Shown here piece after piece: positions 27,376 through 35,850 of a DNA stretch of 64,000 nucleotides (positions are counted from its first letter, which is position 1; each line of letters starts with the position of its first letter). Below the pieces are notes generated by a model, which worked only from the letters and a program-made list of their open reading frames with translations, made no database searches and had not been told where the DNA came from. The position numbers were made by a program, and so were the translations under genes. Source of the stretch: WVZH01 sp034430895 (GTDB lineage: Bacteria; Chloroflexota; Anaerolineae; Anaerolineales; E44-bin32); contig DAOUDW010000046.1 in assembly GCA_034430895.1 (NCBI GenBank), positions 102,493-166,492 of the forward strand, in the 5' to 3' direction.

Positions 27376-27539
27376 GATCCTTTGATACACAATCCAGGAA
27401 GATCATGCAAGTCGAGGAGATCATCATTTTTGATTGGTATAATCTTATACCTTGGGCAAGTCCATAGCCCGAGTTCTCCTGACGGAAACCATAATCGGGA
27501 ACCCGATCATTGATTTCGACCGAGGAGGCATAACCCATC

Positions 27540-28775
27540 ATGCGGCAATATCGTCGTCTGACCGTCATTTATCGCGAGTACCCCAGAAATTTCTGGACTC
27601 TGATTGGCGCCTCCTTTATCGATCATGTCGGCGGTGCCCTACTCTTCCCCTTTTTCACCCTCTACCTCACTAATAAATTTGACCTCGAGATGACAAACGC
27701 AGGCGTGATCATCATGATCTTTACGCTTTCCGGTATAGTCGGCAGCACCATTGGCGGTGCGCTCTCCGATCAGATCGGCCGCAAATCGTTACTGCTCTTT
27801 AGCCTGATCTTCAGCGCCGGCTCTACGCTGTGGATGGGAACCATCGAGGATTTCAATCTATTCTACCCGGGCGCAATCATCATCGGGCTGCTTTCCGATG
27901 TGGGCGGACCTGCGCGCCAAGCCATGGTGGCCGATCTGCTTCCTGAAGAACAGCGGGCGGATGGATTCGGAATCCTGCGCGTGGTGATAAACCTGGCGGT
28001 TACAATCGGACCGGCCATCGGCGGATTGCTGGCCGCGCAATCCTACATGCTGCTGTTCATCTCCGATGCCGTAACGAGCGTGATCACCGCTGCAATCATC
28101 TTCATGATTCTCCCTGAAACACGTCCAGCTGACCCAGTAGATGAACCAAAAGAGAGTATGATCAAGACCTTTGCTGGATATGGCAACGTGATACGCGATC
28201 GCTTCTTCATGGCGTTTATCGGTGCATCGATCTTGATAGTGATCGTCTATTCCCAAATGAACACCACACTCGGACCCTATCTACGCGACACGCACGGCGT
28301 ACCCGAACAGGGTTTTGGCTATATCCTCAGTCTCAATGCAGCGATGGTAGTAGTCTTCCAATTCGCCATCACGCGCCGGATTACGAAGTACCCCCCGATG
28401 GTCATTTTAGCAGTAGGCAGCCTGCTCTATGCCATCGGTTTCGCCATGTACGGTTGGGTTTCAGAGTATGTTTTCTTTATGCTCGCCATGGTGATCATCA
28501 CCATCGGCGAAATGCTGCAAGTGCCGGTATCGCAAGCGCTTGCTGCGCGTCTCGCCCCGGAAGACATGCGCGGCCGCTACATGGCCGTGTTCGGCTTGAG
28601 TTGGGCTATACCCTTCGCTTTCGGACCTCTCCTGGCGGGAATAATCATGGATCACGGCGATCCGCGTTGGGTCTGGTTCAGCGCCGGGATCGTCGGGTTG
28701 ATTACCACCTTCATCTTCATCTTGCTGCGTCGGGGAGAAGAAGCGCTGCCTGAAACCAAACCTGCACCAGCCTGA
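27540..28775 (+). CDS. Major facilitator superfamily transporter
   Basis: A 411-residue inner-membrane carrier with about 12 hydrophobic helices. The MFS loop 2-3 signature is visible (GGALSDQIGRKSLL, about 75-88) and a weaker counterpart lies between helices 8 and 9. It resembles drug/H+ antiporters of the DHA1 type. The substrate is unknown. GAGGAGG precedes the ATG with good spacing. It is divergent from the glycosidase lipoprotein, so export of a sugar-related compound is possible but not shown. Confidence 0.9.
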   Translation: MRQYRRLTVIYREYPRNFWTLIGASFIDHVGGALLFPFFTLYLTNKFDLEMTNAGVIIMIFTLSGIVGSTIGGALSDQIGRKSLLLFSLIFSAGSTLWMGTIEDFNLFYPGAIIIGLLSDVGGPARQAMVADLLPEEQRADGFGILRVVINLAVTIGPAIGGLLAAQSYMLLFISDAVTSVITAAIIFMILPETRPADPVDEPKESMIKTFAGYGNVIRDRFFMAFIGASILIVIVYSQMNTTLGPYLRDTHGVPEQGFGYILSLNAAMVVVFQFAITRRITKYPPMVILAVGSLLYAIGFAMYGWVSEYVFFMLAMVIITIGEMLQVPVSQALAARLAPEDMRGRYMAVFGLSWAIPFAFGPLLAGIIMDHGDPRWVWFSAGIVGLITTFIFILLRRGEEALPETKPAPA

Positions 28776-28985
28776 TCGATCAACATGCTCAACCCCCAAA
28801 TCTCACGCCATTCTCATTTTTAGCGCGCCAAGTGAGGATGATGATTTTCCCCAGACAACATGAGACAATGCACTACCATTCATCGAACAGCTCACATATT
28901 CTGGGGCTGCATGAAGGCGAAAAATCGATCCTTGAAGTAAGATAAGGTTGTCTGCGTGCGTTTTACCCATATCCAAGGAGGGGTA

Positions 28986-29978
28986 ATGGCACAGAAACGA
29001 CACCTCATTGTTGTCGGGATCATTCTTCTCGTAGGGATTGTCGCCATCGCCGTGATCCTGGCTCCGAAAAAAGTAGCCGCCGCGCCGTTACACCAAACCG
29101 CTGAAATCTCAACCCCGTCGAACGCCGAACGGACCTTCCTGCACGAAACCGTGCTACCTGCTCCCATACAAGACACCTGCCAACACTGCCATTTATTCGG
29201 ATCGATCGAAAATATGTGGACTCCTGCGTGGCGTTGGTTGGTGTTCTCCGTAATGGGTGCTGCCTTCGTTTATGGATCCTACCGCATGGGCAGCGCCTGG
29301 CGCACACGCAGACCCTGGAAACCCCTTTCGGCCAGAGCTGTCGATTGGATCGATGAACGCTTCCAGATTGTCGAACCAATCCGCAAGATGCTCAAGAAAC
29401 CCGTTCCCAATTTCGCCACGCGCTGGATATATTGTCTGGGCGGGATAACCTTTATGCTGCTCGTCATTCAAGGGATCACCGGCGTGCTGCTTGCCTTCTA
29501 CTACAAACCCTCCCCGGAGGAAGCCTACGCCAGTATTCAATTCATCGAAAACGAGGTCCGTTTTGGTGCTGCGATCCGCGCCATCCATCATTGGTCCGCC
29601 AACGGAACCATCATCATGGTTGTCGCTCATCTGCTGCGAGTGTTTATTACCGGCGCCTTCAAAGCGCCGCGCGAGTTGAATTGGGTCACCGGTGTTATCC
29701 TCTTCGTACTCACACTCGCATTTGGCTTCACCGGATATCTACTTCCCTGGGACCAGCGAGCCTACTGGGCGACGACTGTGGGCACGGGAATCGCCGGAGG
29801 CATACCGCAAATTGGCGAGCTCGCCTTGGTCTTCCTGCGCGGGGGTTGGGACGTGACGGCCGTCACATTGAGCCGCTTCTATGCCCTCCACATCCTCGTT
29901 TTGCCCGCCATCATTATCATCTTGTTAGCCGGCCATTTCTGGATGATCCGGCGGCAAGGCATCGCCCGACCGCTCTAG
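28986..29978 (+). CDS. Cytochrome b6-type subunit with N-terminal c-type heme motif
   Basis: A 330-residue quinol-oxidising subunit. An N-terminal extension has a membrane helix (7-26), a periplasmic loop with the c-heme motif C65-Q-H-C68-H69, and a second helix (about 81-98). The b6 core follows. Its heme ligands are H201/H215 and H302/H317; the 15-residue spacing of the second pair is b6-type rather than bc1-type. Cys150 in YCLGGIT matches the cysteine that binds heme ci (cn) in b6f and Bacillus-type complexes. PWDQ and FxMIRxQGI are conserved. AAGGAGGGGTA selects the ATG at 28986. It is the first gene of a four-gene operon with subunit IV, Rieske and an HdrD-like oxidoreductase. Confidence 0.9.
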   Translation: MAQKRHLIVVGIILLVGIVAIAVILAPKKVAAAPLHQTAEISTPSNAERTFLHETVLPAPIQDTCQHCHLFGSIENMWTPAWRWLVFSVMGAAFVYGSYRMGSAWRTRRPWKPLSARAVDWIDERFQIVEPIRKMLKKPVPNFATRWIYCLGGITFMLLVIQGITGVLLAFYYKPSPEEAYASIQFIENEVRFGAAIRAIHHWSANGTIIMVVAHLLRVFITGAFKAPRELNWVTGVILFVLTLAFGFTGYLLPWDQRAYWATTVGTGIAGGIPQIGELALVFLRGGWDVTAVTLSRFYALHILVLPAIIIILLAGHFWMIRRQGIARPL

Positions 29979-30011
29979 TGAAGGTTTTCTTTGCATGAAA
30001 TGGGAGCTCCT

Positions 30012-30419
30012 ATGACAGAAAGCGAAGTCCCCCAAGAAGAAAAGACGATCCCGTTTTTCCCGGACCATCTACTCACCGAAGCCCGGGTTGCGGTTGTAAT
30101 CCTGCTTATTATCGTGGGCATTGGAATTGTTGCGCTGCGTTCCCCCGTCGGCCTGGGTGAACCAGCTGACCCAATGAACACCCCCGCACACACGAAATCG
30201 GAATGGTACTTCTTGTTTCTGTATGAAGTCTTGAAAATTGATTGGCTTCCAAAGAGCGCAGGTGCACTCCTGCCTTTCCTGGCGGTACTCATTCTGGTGC
30301 TGTGGCCATTCCTGGATCGCAAAGCGGACAGCAAACCCGCTCGCCGTTTCCGCATTATCCTGGTGACCCTAATAATGCTGGCGGTGATCGGTCTCACAGT
30401 GCAGGGCGTATTTAGCTGA
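30012..30419 (+). CDS. Cytochrome b C-terminal part (subunit IV-like)
   Basis: A 135-residue protein with three membrane helices (about 22-42, 83-103 and 113-133), equivalent to subunit IV of b6f. It keeps FPDHLLTEA, GEPADP and the Qo-site motif, which here reads SEWY rather than PEWY; the proton-accepting Glu is retained. It lies 33 bp after the cytochrome b6-type gene, with GGGAG before the ATG at 30012. Together they form the split cytochrome b of a menaquinol-oxidising complex. The first Pro of the motif is the only clear oddity. Confidence 0.88.
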   Translation: MTESEVPQEEKTIPFFPDHLLTEARVAVVILLIIVGIGIVALRSPVGLGEPADPMNTPAHTKSEWYFLFLYEVLKIDWLPKSAGALLPFLAVLILVLWPFLDRKADSKPARRFRIILVTLIMLAVIGLTVQGVFS

Positions 30420-30472
30420 TTCGTAACACATAGATAACAATCGATGAAGCAGGGTTATTCTTGGAGAAAAAA

Positions 30473-30922
30473 ATGACCGCTGAAAAGCCATCGCTGAGTC
30501 GACGAAGTTTTCTCAATCTCATCAACCGGATATTCATCGCCACAGGCTTCACTGCACTTATGGCACCCATCGTGGCCTATTTCTGGCCGTCAGAATTGGA
30601 AGAAGTTCCCTCCGAACCAAAAGCCGTTGGAGGGGTTGATTCGATCCCGCCAGGGGAATCGGTAACTCTCCAATTCGGCCGCTATCCGGCATTGGTGATC
30701 CACGTCCCCGGTCAGGGCATCGTGGCGTATTCGGCAGTGTGCACGCATTTCGCCTGCCTGGTCAAATGGAATCCAGAAAGCGGTATGATCGAATGTCCCT
30801 GTCACGAAGGCTACTTCGATCCCAGCGACGGCTCTGTGATCTCCGGGCCTCCACCGGAGGCGTTGAAAGCATTTCAAATATTCACACAGGACGATACCCT
30901 TTTCATCGGGGGTGAGGCGTGA
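30473..30922 (+). CDS. Rieske 2Fe-2S protein
   Basis: A 149-residue membrane-anchored Rieske protein. A twin-arginine-like SRRSFLN precedes a single membrane segment (about 18-38), and the globular Rieske domain faces the outside. The cluster ligands are C90 and H92 in CTHFAC and C108 and H111 in CPCH; C95 and C110 can form the usual disulfide. TTGGAGAAAAAA selects the ATG at 30473. Its stop overlaps the GTG start of the next gene (GTGA), so the oxidoreductase is translationally coupled to the Rieske protein. Confidence 0.93.
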   Translation: MTAEKPSLSRRSFLNLINRIFIATGFTALMAPIVAYFWPSELEEVPSEPKAVGGVDSIPPGESVTLQFGRYPALVIHVPGQGIVAYSAVCTHFACLVKWNPESGMIECPCHEGYFDPSDGSVISGPPPEALKAFQIFTQDDTLFIGGEA

Positions 30923-32817
30923 CCACTGCCACTCCTACCCAGGAATTGCCCCTACCCGAAAAGCGTCGCTGGCAAACCAGCTTCAAGAATCTCACCCTGC
31001 GCGCACTCGTGCAGGACCGCATACTTAAGAAGATCTACCCCGGCATCATGCACCTGCTGATTTTCTGGGGCATGACCATTCAGATCCTCGGAACGATCGT
31101 CAACATCCTGCAGTACCCGCTGTTCACGCCGTTCATCATTAATTGGCCGAGAGAGGGCTATTATCTTGGATTCGAATTGATCATGGACATCGGCGGCATC
31201 ATGATCGTCATCGGCGTACTTATGGCGGTTCTCCGGCGCAGCGTTCGCCGTCCGTCCTATCTGGTCAACCGCTGGGATGACTGGTTCTCGCTGGGCTTAC
31301 TGCTACTCATCTCCCTGCTTGGATTCGCTTCCGAAGCCATTCGTTTGCAAAGCGTAGACCCGGATTGGCAAGCCTGGTCACCGATGGGAAATCTACTGGC
31401 AGGATGGCTTTCCGCAGCTGGTTTCTCCGGCGATACTGCCGTGGCAATCCACCCCTACCTATTCTGGTCGCATGCAGCAACCGGCATGCTCTTCCTCGTC
31501 AGCCTGCCTTTCACCAAGCTGCGGCACATGATCCTCGGACCGCTCAACATCATCCTTCGCCCGCAACGATCCAGCGGTGCGCTCGAAGCAATCGCGGACA
31601 TCGAGAACGCTGAAAAGCTGGGCGCCGGAGGGATCGATGAATTCCAAAGCCAAGCGTTACTTATGTTCGATGCCTGTGTGCAGTGCGGACGCTGTGAGGA
31701 TGTCTGTCCAGCGACGATCAGCGGCATGCCCTACTCCCCACGGGCCTTGCTCGAGGATTTGCACCTTACCCTCAAAACGACCCTGACCGCACCGGGAAAC
31801 GGAAAAGCACCCGCGTTACTAGGAGAAACGATTGATAAAGAAACCCCCTGGCTGTGTACCACCTGCGGCGCTTGTCTCGAGGCTTGCCCGCTGATGATCG
31901 ACCCCGTCAGCGCGGCAGTCGAACTGCGCCGTTACCTCACCCTGACCACCGGCGAAGTGCCCAACTCCGTAGGTGAAGCCCTGACTCAGATGGAACGGCG
32001 CGGTAATCCCTGGGGATTGCCCAAGGAAAATCATGCCCCCTGGGTGAAAGAACTCAACGTGCGCGTGCTCCAGCCCGGCGAGGAAACCGACGTGCTGCTC
32101 TTCATCGGCTGCGCCTACGGCTACGACAACCGCGGCCAGCAGTCCGGCGCCGATCTGGTGCGCTTGCTGCAAAGCGCCGGAGTCGATTTCGCCGTACTTG
32201 GTGCAGCCGAGGGCTGCTGCGGTGAGACCGCCCGCCGTCTGGGTCACGAGTATCTCTTCCAGGTGATGGTGAAGGATAATATCGAGACTTTCGAATCGGT
32301 CAGATTCAAACGCATCGTCTCGGCCTGCGCGCATTGTTTTAATACCTTGAAGAATGAATACCCGCAGTTCGGCGGCGATTACCGCGTGCAGCATCACTCC
32401 GAGCTGCTGGCCGAACTGCTCGAAGCCGGCAAACTGCAGCCTCATCCTACGAAAGACACCCGAACCTTCAGCTACCACGATTCCTGCTACGTCGGCCGGA
32501 TCAATCAACTATACGCCGAACCACGTAAGGCCCTCGATCACATCAGCGGGCTGCGGCAAGTGGAATTCGAACGACGGAACGAGGATGGTTTTTGCTGCGG
32601 CGGCGGCGGTGGCCACATGTGGATGGAGATCGATCCCAACACACGTATCAACCACAGACGGCTGGCCGAAGCGATGGACATCGAAGCGGATGTGATCGTA
32701 ACGGCCTGTCCTTACTGCACGATCATGCTTGACGACGCCATCCGTTCGAAGGGCTTGGGGGATGAAATGGAAGTAAAGGATATTTCCGAAGTGCTCGCAG
32801 CACACAGCGAGCTTTAG
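30919..32817 (+). CDS. Membrane-bound HdrD/DsrK-like Fe-S oxidoreductase with NarI-like domain
   Basis: A 632-residue fusion. The N-terminal half has about five membrane helices with His residues (MHLLIFWG, WSHAATG, LRHMI) like the NarI/DsrM/HdrE cytochrome b subunit. A ferredoxin region with two 4Fe-4S motifs follows (CVQCGRCEDVCP and CTTCGACLEACP, about 250-330). Two CCG-type cysteine regions close the protein (GCCGET with CAHC, about 430-475; DSC with FCCGGGGG, about 520-560). HdrD and DsrK use such CCG sites for disulfide chemistry. Fused to a heme b membrane part, it should exchange electrons between the quinone pool and a thiol/disulfide or similar partner. It is coupled to the Rieske gene by a 4-bp overlap. 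Confidence 0.88.
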   Translation: MTTATPTQELPLPEKRRWQTSFKNLTLRALVQDRILKKIYPGIMHLLIFWGMTIQILGTIVNILQYPLFTPFIINWPREGYYLGFELIMDIGGIMIVIGVLMAVLRRSVRRPSYLVNRWDDWFSLGLLLLISLLGFASEAIRLQSVDPDWQAWSPMGNLLAGWLSAAGFSGDTAVAIHPYLFWSHAATGMLFLVSLPFTKLRHMILGPLNIILRPQRSSGALEAIADIENAEKLGAGGIDEFQSQALLMFDACVQCGRCEDVCPATISGMPYSPRALLEDLHLTLKTTLTAPGNGKAPALLGETIDKETPWLCTTCGACLEACPLMIDPVSAAVELRRYLTLTTGEVPNSVGEALTQMERRGNPWGLPKENHAPWVKELNVRVLQPGEETDVLLFIGCAYGYDNRGQQSGADLVRLLQSAGVDFAVLGAAEGCCGETARRLGHEYLFQVMVKDNIETFESVRFKRIVSACAHCFNTLKNEYPQFGGDYRVQHHSELLAELLEAGKLQPHPTKDTRTFSYHDSCYVGRINQLYAEPRKALDHISGLRQVEFERRNEDGFCCGGGGGHMWMEIDPNTRINHRRLAEAMDIEADVIVTACPYCTIMLDDAIRSKGLGDEMEVKDISEVLAAHSEL

Positions 32818-32856
32818 CCAAACGGCCACCCACACAGATGATGCATCCGATCATCA

Positions 32857-32879
32857 CGATGAGCTGTAATACGCTCATC
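32857..32879. other. Hairpin after the Rieske/HdrD operon
   Basis: GATGAGC at 32858-32864 pairs with GCTCATC at 32873-32879 around an 8-base loop. There is no T-run, so it is at most a weak terminator or a 3'-end stabiliser for the upstream operon. The rest of 32818-33048 holds no gene. Confidence 0.35.
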
Positions 32880-33048
32880 ACGCAAACACTATCATGTTTC
32901 AGACCGGATCCAATTTCGATACGCAGGGAGTCAGTTGGACATTCGTGAAGAGACCAGAAACGCTATCTACCCTCACTCAGAGCTTGAATTTTCTTCCCGA
33001 CATTCTTCGCAAATGCAGGCTTATATTTCTCAAAAAGCGGTAAAGCTT

Positions 33049-34422
33049 TTAATACCATCCGAGTGCTTGGAGAGTATTTCCTTGCATTTCAAACAAGCAT
33101 CCCATATTTTCATATTCAATTCCGATCGATTTGATATCGAATCTCTTTCTTAACGATATCGCATCTTCAAGCAACTCTTTAGCTTCTCCGAAATCGCCCA
33201 ATTGAAGATGGGCTCTTGCCTTTCCACTCAACGAACTCGCGGCTTCAGGATAGTTTTCAATTCGAAGGTTGATTTCCACGCTTTCGTCAAAGCATTTCAT
33301 TGCATTCGTCGGTTGCCTCATATGATTATAGATATTTCCCTGCGTTAAGAGTGTTTTTGCTAAATTCACTTCGTCTTCAGAGATCCGCCAATATGTCTCT
33401 GCAGCTTTACTGTACCGAAACGACAACCGATAGAGCTTCAGCGTTCGATATAAAATCGAAAGTTGGTTATTGCAGATTGCCTTACCCTTGTCATCCTTGA
33501 TGATTCTCCGAATCAGGCCCGAAGTATGTTGATAGAATATCGCTCTACAAATATGGCCAAAATCACGGTGAACATTGCTAACCTCGGATAACAAACCAGC
33601 CAGTTGAGGCAAGGCTCTCCGAAATAGTAGAGGAAACAACGCACGTCGATAGAATTGGAGTGCGAGCTTGTGCTGCTTATCATCTCGAAGAATTGTGCCT
33701 AGATTGACCAAAGCCACAGACTGCTCTAATCCTCTTGTAGCCAGAGCATTCCGAAGCAGTATTTTTTTTGCGATATTTTTATGCCCTTTTCTAGCCAATG
33801 CAAAGCAAATGGAATTTGTGAGATGAGCTGCATCGTCCAATTGACCCGAAGCAAAAAGATGTTCCTGCCAATAGTATGCGCGCATAATACTCCAATTATG
33901 AAATTCTGGAACCTGAGGACAATGAGCACCTAAATCAATAAAACCACCGGGCTGAATAATTAAATTGGAAATACCCTCGTCGCTATCAAGCATTTGAAGC
34001 ACAGGTTCGGAGTCTTTATATATCAACTTAATAGCATCTATAAATTGATTTCGATAGAAGTCTACTGCCCGTAAATGTCTTTGTATCTGTTCTTCCGTAG
34101 TAAGCCTGTTCCAAAGATGCTTTCTTAACTGATCTGTAACTCTAAAAAATGGGATAAGTCCTCCATTGGATAATTGGGGTTCGATCAGATTATCTATAAT
34201 CCCAACCTCAAGTAATTTCAATATCTCTTCATTGGTGATTTTAAAACCACATATTTCGAGGAATTTATAGATGTCTTCAGGATTGAGATGCTCGAGAATC
34301 ACAACGAGGTGGGACAAGAAAGCTGCATGTCTTGGATCAAGTTGCTCTAACCGTTCTTCAATCAAGACGCCTTTTCGGGGAATTGATGCCTTTATCAATT
34401 TCTCAAGATATGTACTGTCCAT
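33049..34422 (-). CDS. TPR-repeat protein with winged-helix-like N-terminus
   Basis: A protein of about 457 residues built mostly of tetratricopeptide-like helical repeats (about 190-455; the best are LAKTLLTQGNIYNHM, AASSLSGKARAHLQLG and IEYENMGCLFEMQG). The first 140 residues resemble the winged-helix segment that joins NTPase and TPR parts in STAND proteins, but no NTPase domain is present. A scaffold or sensor role is likely; partners are unknown. The DNA is clearly more AT-rich than the flanking genes. The ATG at 34422, or the GTG at 34431, follows the stop of a 71-codon ORF by only a few bases. Confidence 0.7.
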   Translation of the reverse strand: MDSTYLEKLIKASIPRKGVLIEERLEQLDPRHAAFLSHLVVILEHLNPEDIYKFLEICGFKITNEEILKLLEVGIIDNLIEPQLSNGGLIPFFRVTDQLRKHLWNRLTTEEQIQRHLRAVDFYRNQFIDAIKLIYKDSEPVLQMLDSDEGISNLIIQPGGFIDLGAHCPQVPEFHNWSIMRAYYWQEHLFASGQLDDAAHLTNSICFALARKGHKNIAKKILLRNALATRGLEQSVALVNLGTILRDDKQHKLALQFYRRALFPLLFRRALPQLAGLLSEVSNVHRDFGHICRAIFYQHTSGLIRRIIKDDKGKAICNNQLSILYRTLKLYRLSFRYSKAAETYWRISEDEVNLAKTLLTQGNIYNHMRQPTNAMKCFDESVEINLRIENYPEAASSLSGKARAHLQLGDFGEAKELLEDAISLRKRFDIKSIGIEYENMGCLFEMQGNTLQALGWY

Positions 34423-34434
34423 CTTTCTCACAAT

Positions 34435-34650
34435 CTATGCGTAGATGAAAATCTCAATAATTTCTAGACAAGAAGAAAAATATCTACAGCATTCGATCGA
34501 GCTTGCTCGTGGTTTTTGATTATATACTCTCTTTATCACGTTCCCCTCAAATCTCCCTAATCTTGATTCGAGTTCCTTCATCAATTCTGAGACTCCATTA
34601 TGAATCTGAAACCATGAAGCATATACGTTGAAGTAAAACGGTACAAGCAT
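34435..34650 (-). CDS. Small unknown ORF upstream of the TPR gene
   Basis: A 71-residue ORF, unrecognised. It has a Lys/Arg/Glu-rich middle (MKELESRLGRFEGN) and a hydrophobic C-terminus. It ends 12 bp before the ATG of the TPR gene (3 bp before its alternative GTG), so if translated it is coupled to it. The only ribosome-binding candidate is AAAGG, about 11 bases upstream. It may be a real leader gene or a leftover of a longer N-terminal region. Confidence 0.35.
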   Translation of the reverse strand: MLVPFYFNVYASWFQIHNGVSELMKELESRLGRFEGNVIKRVYNQKPRASSIECCRYFSSCLEIIEIFIYA

Positions 34651-34789
34651 CTCTGCTTTGCCTTTAATATTATCTTAAGTATTCGGTGTCCGATCGAGTT
34701 CTATTCAACCAGAAGCTATAATTAGTGAGTTGTACAACACAACCCGCAATCACAAGGACCCCTCAACACACAACTCCTTTTCTGATACT

Positions 34790-35830
34790 TCAGTCCCCGA
34801 TTTCCGACATGTATTTCGCCCCACAGCGATAACACACCGCCAGTGGTTTTTCCCGCCTGCAATCACTGAAGCGCTGTGCCCGTTCGCCGTTCCAGAGTTC
34901 CTCGATCGTCGCTTCTTTCACGTTGCCGATAACGTAATCCGGAAAATCGACGCAGAAATTTGCATCGCCGTTGGGTTGGATGTCGATCAACTTTTCGACG
35001 TTCATACACCTATTCGAACCAACTGGAGTCGTTGCATCCTCGAACCAGGTCCTATATTCCTCGATCGATAAAACCATGTAGGGAAAATTCTCAAGATCTC
35101 CGAGGTTCACCAAGTAGCTCTCATATTGCTTCTGGAATTCGTCCCCATCTACTCCCGAAGTCTCGTGATGAAAGCCGCGCCAGGAATATGCAGCACAATC
35201 GAAATGTGTTTCCATCTCGTATTCATATGCCTCCCCGACATGCTCGGGGAAATAGTAGAACGGCACGATGTTGATGCTCTCGATCGACAGGCTGCGGGCG
35301 ACATGCGGTAACTCCCCCAAACCGCGGTAGGAATAAGGGCTTATGGTGAAACAAATCGATTTACTGATCTTTTTTGCGGCGTCTTGTTCAAGTGCATAGA
35401 GCGATTCGATCCCCTCGCGCAAGCGTCGAAAACAGCCTTCGACGCCGCGCACCTGTTCGTGAATCTCTTCCGGACCATCCACCGAGATAGTGAGATGCAT
35501 GTCACCAATGCGGACAATGTCGGCCGCGTGCGACTTCAACATCGTTCCGTTTGTGTCAATCGAAATAAAAATCCCCTGGTTGTGGATGTATTCCAGCAAA
35601 TCGATGATCCCAGGATAGAGAAACGGTTCCCCGCCGCGTAGAAGAACCCAGCCGACCTTGTGTGCGGCCAGTTCATCGACCAACCGCTTCCAATCCTCCA
35701 GCCCCATCTCTTCTCGCAAGCGCTCTTTGCTATCGTGCATGTAACCTTCCTCGCTCCACTGGCCGCACATCTTGCAGCGCAAGTTACAAGCATTGGTAAT
35801 GGTGAAAGAAACGCTTTTTGGAAAATCCAT
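34790..35830 (-). CDS. Radical SAM/SPASM-domain protein
   Basis: A 346-residue radical SAM enzyme. The 4Fe-4S/SAM motif is C15-x3-C19-x2-C22 (CNLRCKMC), followed by LLRGGEP and the IDTNGT and ISVDGP strands. The C-terminal part (about 285-346) has a SPASM-like set of Cys (RCMNVEKL, NFCVDFPD, CYRCGAKY) that should bind one or two further clusters. Such enzymes modify peptides or proteins, or act in cofactor synthesis. No precursor peptide is obvious nearby. GAAGAAGGGATC fixes the ATG at 35830; a longer in-frame reading to 35911 would overlap the preceding gene and lacks a site. Confidence 0.88.
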   Translation of the reverse strand: MDFPKSVSFTITNACNLRCKMCGQWSEEGYMHDSKERLREEMGLEDWKRLVDELAAHKVGWVLLRGGEPFLYPGIIDLLEYIHNQGIFISIDTNGTMLKSHAADIVRIGDMHLTISVDGPEEIHEQVRGVEGCFRRLREGIESLYALEQDAAKKISKSICFTISPYSYRGLGELPHVARSLSIESINIVPFYYFPEHVGEAYEYEMETHFDCAAYSWRGFHHETSGVDGDEFQKQYESYLVNLGDLENFPYMVLSIEEYRTWFEDATTPVGSNRCMNVEKLIDIQPNGDANFCVDFPDYVIGNVKEATIEELWNGERAQRFSDCRREKPLAVCYRCGAKYMSEIGD

Positions 35831-35850
35831 GATCCCTTCTTCTAGGACGA

